A stretch of DNA of 9,739 nucleotides from Bryobacterales bacterium (GTDB lineage: Bacteria > Acidobacteriota > Terriglobia > Bryobacterales > Bryobacteraceae). This document shows positions 4,305-9,739 of the stretch, in pieces; positions within the stretch are counted from its first letter, which is position 1, and each line of letters begins with the position of its first letter. Under the pieces are notes generated by a model. That model saw only the letters and a list, made by a program, of their open reading frames with translations. It was not told where the DNA came from and searched no databases. The stretch is from contig DNFG01000063.1 in NCBI GenBank assembly GCA_003487005.1, positions 462-10,200 on the forward strand. Reading direction: 5' to 3'. The position numbers were made by a program, and so were the translations under genes.

Positions 4305-6806
4305 GTGTCAGACGAACTGAAGCGCGTGACGCTGCTGGACAGTTTCCGCGCCCTGGAAGGGGTGAGCGGGGAGGCGCTGGTTTATGACGACGGGTTCCGC
4401 CCGCGGCATTACAGCTACGCGCAACTCCGGCGAGCGGCGCGCAATTTCGCGGCGAAGCTGGAGGCGGCTGGAATCGGGCGGGGCGACCGGGTGATCTTGT
4501 GGAGCGAGAACCGCCCGGCGTGGGTGGCGGCGTTTTGGGGCTGCGTATTGCGCGGGGTGGCGATCGCGCCGATCGACGAGAAGCACTCGGTGGAGTTCCT
4601 GCGGCGGGTGGAGAGCATCACGGCGCCGAAGGCGGTGCTGGTGGGCTCGGAGGTGGAGTTGCCGGAGGGGGCGGTGGGGGTGCCGGTGTGGAAGCTGGCG
4701 GAGATGGACTGGACGGGGGAGACGGGAGGGGTGACGGACGCGGCGGTGGAGCCGGGAGACACGGTCCAGATTCTCTTCACGTCGGGGGCGACGGCGGAGC
4801 CAAAGGGCGTGGTGATCACCCACCGGAACATTCTGGCGAACACGGTGCCGGTGGAGCGGGAGATTCAGAAGTACCGGAAGTATGCGCGTCCGTTTTCGCC
4901 GATCCGGTTCTTGAATCTGCTGCCGTTGAGCCACATGTTCGGGCAGGCGATGGCGCTGTTCATTCCGCCGATGCTGGGGGGGACGGTGGTTTTTCAGCGG
5001 TCGCACGCGCCGGTGGAGATCATCCGGCAGATCCGGTCGCGGAAGATTTCGGTGCTGGTGTCGGTGCCGAAGATTCTGGAAGTGCTGAAGGAGTATCTGG
5101 GCGGGGCTCTGCCGGAGACGCTGGTGGGAGCGCCGAAGGGGGAGAAGTTCTGGTGGCGGTGGTGGCGGTACCGGAAGGCGCACAAGTTGTTCGGGATGAA
5201 GTTCTGGAGCTTCATTGTGGGCGGGGCGGCGCTGGACCCGGCGCTGGAGGAGTATTACGGGAATCTGGGCTGGGTGGTGGTGCAGGGTTACGGATTGACG
5301 GAGGCGGCGCCGATCGTGACGTTGAACCATCCGTTCCATGCGCGCAAGGGGACGGTGGGCAAGCCGATTCACGGCGTGGAGATCCGGATCGCGGACGACG
5401 GCGAGGTGCTGGTGCGGGGCGGGAATGTGACGAGCGGGTATTACAACAACGAGGAGGCGACGGCGGAGGCGTTCGAGGGGGGGTGGTTCCACACGGGGGA
5501 CATTGGGGAACTGGACGAGTCGGGGCGGCTGATGATCAAGGGGCGGAAGAAGGAAATGATCGTGCTGCCGGACGGGCGGAACGTGTTTCCGGAGGATGTG
5601 GAGCGGGTACTGAATGGGCTGGAGGGAGTGAAGGAGAGCGCGGTGGTGGGGATGAAGGCGGAGGGGGGCGAGCGGGTGCACGCGGCGCTGGTGCTGGAAG
5701 AGGGCGGGTCGGCCGAGGAGGTGGTCCGGCTGGCCAATGCGCGGCTGGAAGAGCACCAGAAGGTGCGCGGGTACACGGTATGGGGAGATGAGACGCTGCC
5801 ACGGACGGAGGGGACCAAGAAATTGAAGCGGCGGGCGATCCGGCAGCGGATTGCGGGGGAATCGCCGGCGGTGGCCGGGGCGGGCCCGGTGGAAGGCGTG
5901 GAGGGACTGCTGGCGAAGTGGTCGGCGGGGCGGGTGCTGGAGGGCGGGACGTCGCTGGACGATCTGGGACTGTCATCCCTGGACCGGGTGGAGTTGCTGG
6001 TTGCGCTAGAGCAGAAGTTGGGCGCGCCGGTGGATGAATCGGCGTTCGCGGCGGCGAGGACGGTGGCGGATCTGGAGCGAATGTCGAAAGAACCGCCGGT
6101 GGCGGCGGCGGACCGGGAAACGATCGAGTTTCCGAAGTGGAACCGGACAAAGTGGGCGGACTGGTTCCGGACGGTGAACCAGAATGTGTGGCTGCTGAAT
6201 CTGGCTCGGATTTTCGCGTGGGTGCGGGTGGAGGGGCGGGAGAATCTCAAGGGCATCGAGGGGCCGGTGATCTTCGCGTCGAATCACCAGGGGTATTTCG
6301 ACACGCCGATTCTGCTGCTGGCACTGCCGTTCGGGTGGCGGCGGCGGGTGGCGCCGGCGATGCGAAAGGAGTTTTTCGACGCGCACTTCAATCCGGGCAA
6401 GTACGGGGTGTTCAAGTGGTTCACGAACAGCCTGAATTACTGGCTGTCGGCGCTGATGTTCAATGCCCTGCCGATTCCGCAGCGGGAGGCAGGGACGCGA
6501 CAGACGCTGCGGTATATCGGGGAGCTGGTGGAGGAGGGGTGGTGTCCGCTGATCTTTCCGGAGGGCAAACACAGCCGGGATGAGACGGTGCTGCCGTTTC
6601 AGGCGGGGGCGGCGATGATGGCGGCGCGGTTGGGGGTGCCGGTGGTGCCGTTGCGGATTCGCGGGTCGAACCGGGTGCTGCATCCGGATTGGCGGATGGC
6701 GAGGCCGGCGTTTGTGAAGGTCCGGATTGGGGAGCCGGTGCGATTGGAGGGCGAGGATTACGCTGCGCTGGCGAAAATCCTTGAGGAACGTGTACGAGCG
6801 TTGTAA
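4305..6806 (+). CDS. ANL acyl ligase - acyl carrier - PlsC acyltransferase fusion (Aas-like activity)
   Basis: Three domains lie on one 833-residue chain. Residues ~1-520 are an adenylate-forming ligase: phosphate loop TSGATAEPKG (159-168), YGLTE (329-333), TGD (397-399), hinge region GRKKEM, and C-terminal catalytic Lys505 or 506 (PRTEGTKKLKRR). Residues ~530-600 are a carrier domain with DLGLSSLDRVEL, Ser558 being the likely phosphopantetheine site. Residues ~630-825 are a PlsC/LPLAT acyltransferase with NHQGYFD (HX4D: His661, Asp666) and FPEGKHSRD (751-759). The predicted chemistry is activation of a fatty acid to acyl-AMP, loading onto the internal carrier, and transfer to a lysophospholipid or glycerol phosphate at the inner membrane face. 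E. coli Aas has the opposite order (PlsC first) and uses free ACP. The GTG at 4305 is preferred: the ATG at 4251 would add 18 unusual residues and overlap the ATPase gene. No strong ribosome binding site is visible. Confidence 0.88.
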   Translation: MSDELKRVTLLDSFRALEGVSGEALVYDDGFRPRHYSYAQLRRAARNFAAKLEAAGIGRGDRVILWSENRPAWVAAFWGCVLRGVAIAPIDEKHSVEFLRRVESITAPKAVLVGSEVELPEGAVGVPVWKLAEMDWTGETGGVTDAAVEPGDTVQILFTSGATAEPKGVVITHRNILANTVPVEREIQKYRKYARPFSPIRFLNLLPLSHMFGQAMALFIPPMLGGTVVFQRSHAPVEIIRQIRSRKISVLVSVPKILEVLKEYLGGALPETLVGAPKGEKFWWRWWRYRKAHKLFGMKFWSFIVGGAALDPALEEYYGNLGWVVVQGYGLTEAAPIVTLNHPFHARKGTVGKPIHGVEIRIADDGEVLVRGGNVTSGYYNNEEATAEAFEGGWFHTGDIGELDESGRLMIKGRKKEMIVLPDGRNVFPEDVERVLNGLEGVKESAVVGMKAEGGERVHAALVLEEGGSAEEVVRLANARLEEHQKVRGYTVWGDETLPRTEGTKKLKRRAIRQRIAGESPAVAGAGPVEGVEGLLAKWSAGRVLEGGTSLDDLGLSSLDRVELLVALEQKLGAPVDESAFAAARTVADLERMSKEPPVAAADRETIEFPKWNRTKWADWFRTVNQNVWLLNLARIFAWVRVEGRENLKGIEGPVIFASNHQGYFDTPILLLALPFGWRRRVAPAMRKEFFDAHFNPGKYGVFKWFTNSLNYWLSALMFNALPIPQREAGTRQTLRYIGELVEEGWCPLIFPEGKHSRDETVLPFQAGAAMMAARLGVPVVPLRIRGSNRVLHPDWRMARPAFVKVRIGEPVRLEGEDYAALAKILEERVRAL

Positions 6807-6819
6807 GATTCAGTCAATC

Positions 6820-8505
6820 ATGGTGCAGCGATACCGTTGGGTGACCGCGATCGCGCTGGCGGCCGGATTTCTTGTGTTGCCTGGTTGGGGACAAGTGGAC
6901 CCGCGGCGAGCGCGGCAACATTACGAGAACGCGATCAAGTTCGAGGGAGACGGGCGGTTGGAAGAGGCGGTGACCGCACTGGATGGGGCGTTGCAGGCCG
7001 ATCCGAAGTCGCATGGAGCATTGCGGCGGCGCGGCCGGCTGTTGTTGAGGCTGGGCCGGTTCGAGGAGGCGCAGCGGGACTTCAACGCGGCACTCGCACT
7101 GCATCCGCTGGACGGGGAGAACTGGGCGGGACTGGGCGAGGCGCAATTGGGGCAGAAGCAATATGGGATGGCGGTGTCGTCGTTCGAATCGGCGATCGAG
7201 AACAAGCACGAGTCTTCGCAGTTGTACCGGCTGCTGGGGCAGGCTCTGGCAGGGCAGGGTAAGGGTTCGCTGGCAATTGAAGCGTACACGAAGTCGATCA
7301 AGCTGCGGCTGGACATTCCCGAGACCTACCTGTTGAGGGGGCAGGCGCAGGCCGGGCTGGGGCGGTTCCGGGACGCGATCGAGGACTATGAGCAGGCCCT
7401 GCATCACAAGCCGGATTACGCGGAAGCGCATCGCGAGCGAGGGTTTGCGCACGGGCAACTGGGGCTGTTCGACAGGGCCGTGGAGGACTTCACGCGGGCA
7501 TTGAGCGTCGATCCGAACGATGCCAAAGCGCTGGGCTTCCGAGGTGCGGCGCAGGATGTGCTGGGGCGTCGGAAGGAAGCGATGGAGGATTACACGGCGG
7601 CATTACGGTTGGACCCGCGATCCGTGAATGTCCTGCTGGCGCGTGGAGATCTACAGGCCCGGCAGGGCAAGCACGAGGGGGCGCTGGCGGACCGGACGGC
7701 AGCGCTGCGGGTGGAGCCGGAGCATGTACCGGCGCTGATTGCGCGCGGGGGGTCCTATCACATCCTGGGACGGCATGCGGAAGGCCTTGCGGACCGGACG
7801 AGGGCGATTCAGTTGGATGCGAGGAACGCGCAGGCATGGTACGGCCGTGGGGCGGCATACTTCCTGCTCAGTGAATACGAAAAGGCCGTGGAGGATCTGG
7901 AGGAGGCGGTTCGGCTGCAGCCCAACTATCCGGAGGCGACTGAAGCTCTGGCGAAGGCGCGCGAAATCGTGATCCGGATGCGGGAAGCGGCGACAATGAA
8001 AGAAACGAAGCCGGTAGAGGCCGCCCAAGATCCACCGAGGGCCGTGGAAGCCGAATCGCCGGAGCCCGAGACCGCGGAGAAGTCAGCGCCGCTCACAGCG
8101 CCGGTGGTCCGGATGCCCGAGGCGCAGAAACCGCCCATACCAAGACGGCCGGACCCGAAGCCGGAACCGCCACAACCGGAGGAGGCTCCCTTGAGTGCGG
8201 CGGAGTTGAACCGGATGGGGCGGGAGAAATTGAACGAGCGCAATCTGGCGGAGGCGATCCGGCTGCTCGGCGAGGCGGTGAAGCTCAACCCCCGCTTTGC
8301 ACTGGCGTGGAACGGCTTGGCGTATGCGCGAATGCTGTCGGGGCAGTATCGCGAGGCGCTCACGGATCTGGATCGTGCTCTGGAGGTCGATCCGGGATAC
8401 ATCAACGCGTTGCAGAATCGCGCCGCGGTCCGGCGGCGATTGGGGGACACGGAGGGCGCGGACGCCGATGCCGCGCGGGCCGCGGAACTGCTGCAGAAGC
8501 GCTGA
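6820..8505 (+). CDS. Secreted tetratricopeptide (TPR) repeat protein
   Basis: The 561-residue product starts with a signal peptide (YRWVTAIALAAGFLVLPGWGQ; likely cleaved after residue ~25). About ten consecutive TPR units fill residues ~30-385, each with the usual W/Y-G-A-Y-A-P spacing (for example AIEDYEQALHHKPDYAEAH and AVEDFTRALSVDPNDAKAL). A proline/glutamate-rich linker (~390-457, including PPIPRRPDPKPEPPQPEE) leads to a second block of about three repeats at the C-terminus. TPR arrays are protein-binding scaffolds; there is no catalytic domain, so the partner is unknown. The ATG at 6820 fits the signal peptide, while the longer reading from 6727 runs inside the fusion gene and spoils it. 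It starts 13 bases after the fusion gene's TAA and could be co-transcribed, although TAAGAT over that stop codon could also serve as its own -10. Its stop is one base from the convergent gene's stop. Confidence 0.86.
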   Translation: MVQRYRWVTAIALAAGFLVLPGWGQVDPRRARQHYENAIKFEGDGRLEEAVTALDGALQADPKSHGALRRRGRLLLRLGRFEEAQRDFNAALALHPLDGENWAGLGEAQLGQKQYGMAVSSFESAIENKHESSQLYRLLGQALAGQGKGSLAIEAYTKSIKLRLDIPETYLLRGQAQAGLGRFRDAIEDYEQALHHKPDYAEAHRERGFAHGQLGLFDRAVEDFTRALSVDPNDAKALGFRGAAQDVLGRRKEAMEDYTAALRLDPRSVNVLLARGDLQARQGKHEGALADRTAALRVEPEHVPALIARGGSYHILGRHAEGLADRTRAIQLDARNAQAWYGRGAAYFLLSEYEKAVEDLEEAVRLQPNYPEATEALAKAREIVIRMREAATMKETKPVEAAQDPPRAVEAESPEPETAEKSAPLTAPVVRMPEAQKPPIPRRPDPKPEPPQPEEAPLSAAELNRMGREKLNERNLAEAIRLLGEAVKLNPRFALAWNGLAYARMLSGQYREALTDLDRALEVDPGYINALQNRAAVRRRLGDTEGADADAARAAELLQKR

Positions 8506-8506
8506 A

Positions 8507-9739
8507 CTACTGCAGCACGCGAAAGACGTTTGAGTAATCGTCGGTCCAGAGGCGCATCCAGGCCGGAGGGACCGCTTCACGGCCGTTCACCCGGAATTCC
8601 TCGGTTTCCAGCAATTCCTCTCGCGCAGTGAGCAGCACCCAATTGGTGCCATAGCAGGAGCCATCGTCGTTGTCCTGGGTGGTGACGAGCCAGGCGCGGC
8701 GTCCGAGTTCGGCGGCGGCGCGGGCGACGACAGGTTCGAGGTCCACGTAGCGATTGGAGATGTGGACGCCGAGGATGCCGTCGGGCTTGAGGTGCCGGAA
8801 ATAGAGGCGCATAGCCTCGATGGTGAGCAGATGAACGGGGATGGAGTCGCTGGAGAAGGCGTCGACGGCGATGACGTCGTAGTTCTGCGGGGCTTCGCGT
8901 TCGAGGCTGAGGCGTGCGTCGCCAAGAGAGATCTCGGTGACGGCCTCCGTGTCTTTCAGGTAGGTAAAGTACTCGTTGGCGATGCCCTCGACGAGCGGGT
9001 TGATCTCGTAGAACCGGTAAAAGTCTCCGGGGCGGGCGTAGGCAGCCAGGGTGCCGGTGCCGAGGCCAATGACAGCGATCTTCTGGGGGGTGCCGATGGG
9101 GCGGGCGTTGACGGCGAGGGCGATGCCGGCGTCCTTGCAGTAATAGGCGGCGGGTTCCCGGCGGCGGCCGGGGTGGGTGTATTGTTCACCGTGATTGATG
9201 GCGCCATGGACGAGCGTCCGGTAGCTGTCCCATTCATAAGGGTCGCCATACTGACGGACACTCATCTCGCCGTAGAAGTTGCGAACAACGGCGATATTCC
9301 CACTCACCATGTCGCGCACGATGCGGGCATTGACACCGGCAATCAGCGAAGCGAGGGTGACGAGGCCGATGGAGGGCCAGCCGAGCAGTTCGCGGCGGAA
9401 CGGCGATTCCTTCTCGAAGTAGAGCGTGGCGGTGACCACAATGGCGCAGAAAACGATTGCGACTGGGAATTCGTAGTTCGCATTGAAGGCGGCCGGGGCA
9501 ATGAGGGCGACGAAGACACCGCCGAGCGCGCCGCCCAGGGAGATCATGAAGTAAAAGATGGTGAGATGGGCCGGATGGGGCTTCAGCCGGGCCAGTTCGC
9601 CATGACAGACCATGCAGGCGAGGAAAAACGCGAGGGAGAAGAGGGCGAGGACGAACTTCATTTCGGGCCGCTCGGTGGGGTCGGACATCAACAGCCAGCA
9701 CATGACGCCGAGAGCCACGGGCAGGAGCCCGAGAAAGAC
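8507..9739 (-). CDS. Membrane-fused spermidine-synthase-like protein (N-terminus beyond window)
   Basis: The reading frame is open to the window edge, so the 410 visible residues are the C-terminal part; a GTG at 9718 lies in a membrane helix and is not the start. The visible N-terminal half has about five hydrophobic segments, including FVLALFSLAFFLACMVCHGE and a Gly-rich helix, FMISLGGALGGVFVALIAP. The second half is a Rossmann methyltransferase-like domain of the spermidine synthase superfamily: GLGTG (225-229), acidic FYEINP (Glu245), GDARL (Asp274) and DAFSSDSIP (Asp293). HGAINHGEQ (178-186) replaces the DG..Q substrate loop of true spermidine synthases. This matches proteins annotated as fused MFS/spermidine synthase, whose substrate is mostly unknown, so polyamine synthesis should not be assumed. 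It converges on the TPR gene with a one-base gap. Confidence 0.85.
   Translation of the reverse strand, partial: VFLGLLPVALGVMCWLLMSDPTERPEMKFVLALFSLAFFLACMVCHGELARLKPHPAHLTIFYFMISLGGALGGVFVALIAPAAFNANYEFPVAIVFCAIVVTATLYFEKESPFRRELLGWPSIGLVTLASLIAGVNARIVRDMVSGNIAVVRNFYGEMSVRQYGDPYEWDSYRTLVHGAINHGEQYTHPGRRREPAAYYCKDAGIALAVNARPIGTPQKIAVIGLGTGTLAAYARPGDFYRFYEINPLVEGIANEYFTYLKDTEAVTEISLGDARLSLEREAPQNYDVIAVDAFSSDSIPVHLLTIEAMRLYFRHLKPDGILGVHISNRYVDLEPVVARAAAELGRRAWLVTTQDNDDGSCYGTNWVLLTAREELLETEEFRVNGREAVPPAWMRLWTDDYSNVFRVLQ

Noticed and set aside
4308..5756. Long reading frame (482 residues) on the minus strand opposite the fusion gene, plus a 430-residue plus-strand frame at 4499-5791
   Set aside because: Both are out-of-frame shadows of the fusion gene in GC-rich sequence. 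They are dominated by Arg/His/Pro or Gly/Glu, show no domain, and the true frame has strong catalytic motifs throughout.
8507..9739. Polyamine biosynthesis by the spermidine-synthase-like gene
   Set aside because: The substrate loop lacks the DG..Q signature of true spermidine synthases, the domain is fused to membrane helices, and no decarboxylase or other polyamine gene is nearby.

Overview
The window is a densely packed stretch of a high-GC bacterial chromosome. Only about 117 of 9739 bases lie outside a gene, and no gap exceeds 59 bases. The best guess for the source is Acidobacteriota, probably a Solibacter/Bryobacter-type lineage. The reasons are a secreted von Willebrand A protein of the acidobacterial type (gene at 2703-3647), the very high GC content, and the mix of TPR, fused spermidine-synthase-like and Aas-like genes. 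This assignment is inference; there is no rRNA or phylogenetic marker in the window.

Layout. (1) 1-122, plus strand: the tail of a gene that begins outside the window. (2) 25-2312, minus strand, an apparent three-gene operon: a zincin-like small metallopeptidase, a small membrane-anchored protein, and a polytopic GT-C (PMT/GT39-like) glycosyltransferase. The last two overlap by ATGA. (3) 2335-2718, plus: a thioredoxin-fold [2Fe-2S] ferredoxin, divergent from the peptidase across only 22 bp. (4) 2703-3647, minus: a secreted VWFA protein whose end overlaps the ferredoxin gene. (5) 3707-8505, plus, a probable operon: a compact COG3910-like ATPase, an 833-residue ANL ligase / acyl carrier / PlsC acyltransferase fusion, and a secreted TPR protein. 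(6) 8507-9739, minus: a membrane-fused spermidine-synthase-like protein, cut off by the window edge at its N-terminus.

No complete pathway can be read from the window. The most informative gene is the tri-domain enzyme. It carries on one chain everything needed to activate a fatty acid, hold it on a phosphopantetheine arm and pass it to a lysolipid, in the reverse domain order of E. coli Aas. The ATPase four bases upstream and the TPR protein thirteen bases downstream may be co-transcribed with it, but a shared function is not demonstrated. The rest looks like cell-envelope and housekeeping genes: glycosyl transfer, an extracytoplasmic adhesion or scaffold protein, and a redox protein.

Two chromosome-scale features stand out. 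The plus strand is richer in G than C whichever strand is coding, suggesting it is the leading strand. The genes are so close that both divergent gaps hold -10-like hexamers almost touching the start codons (possible leaderless transcription), and none of the three convergent junctions leaves room between the genes for a separate terminator. I found no tRNA, rRNA, CRISPR, insertion sequence or convincing riboswitch.
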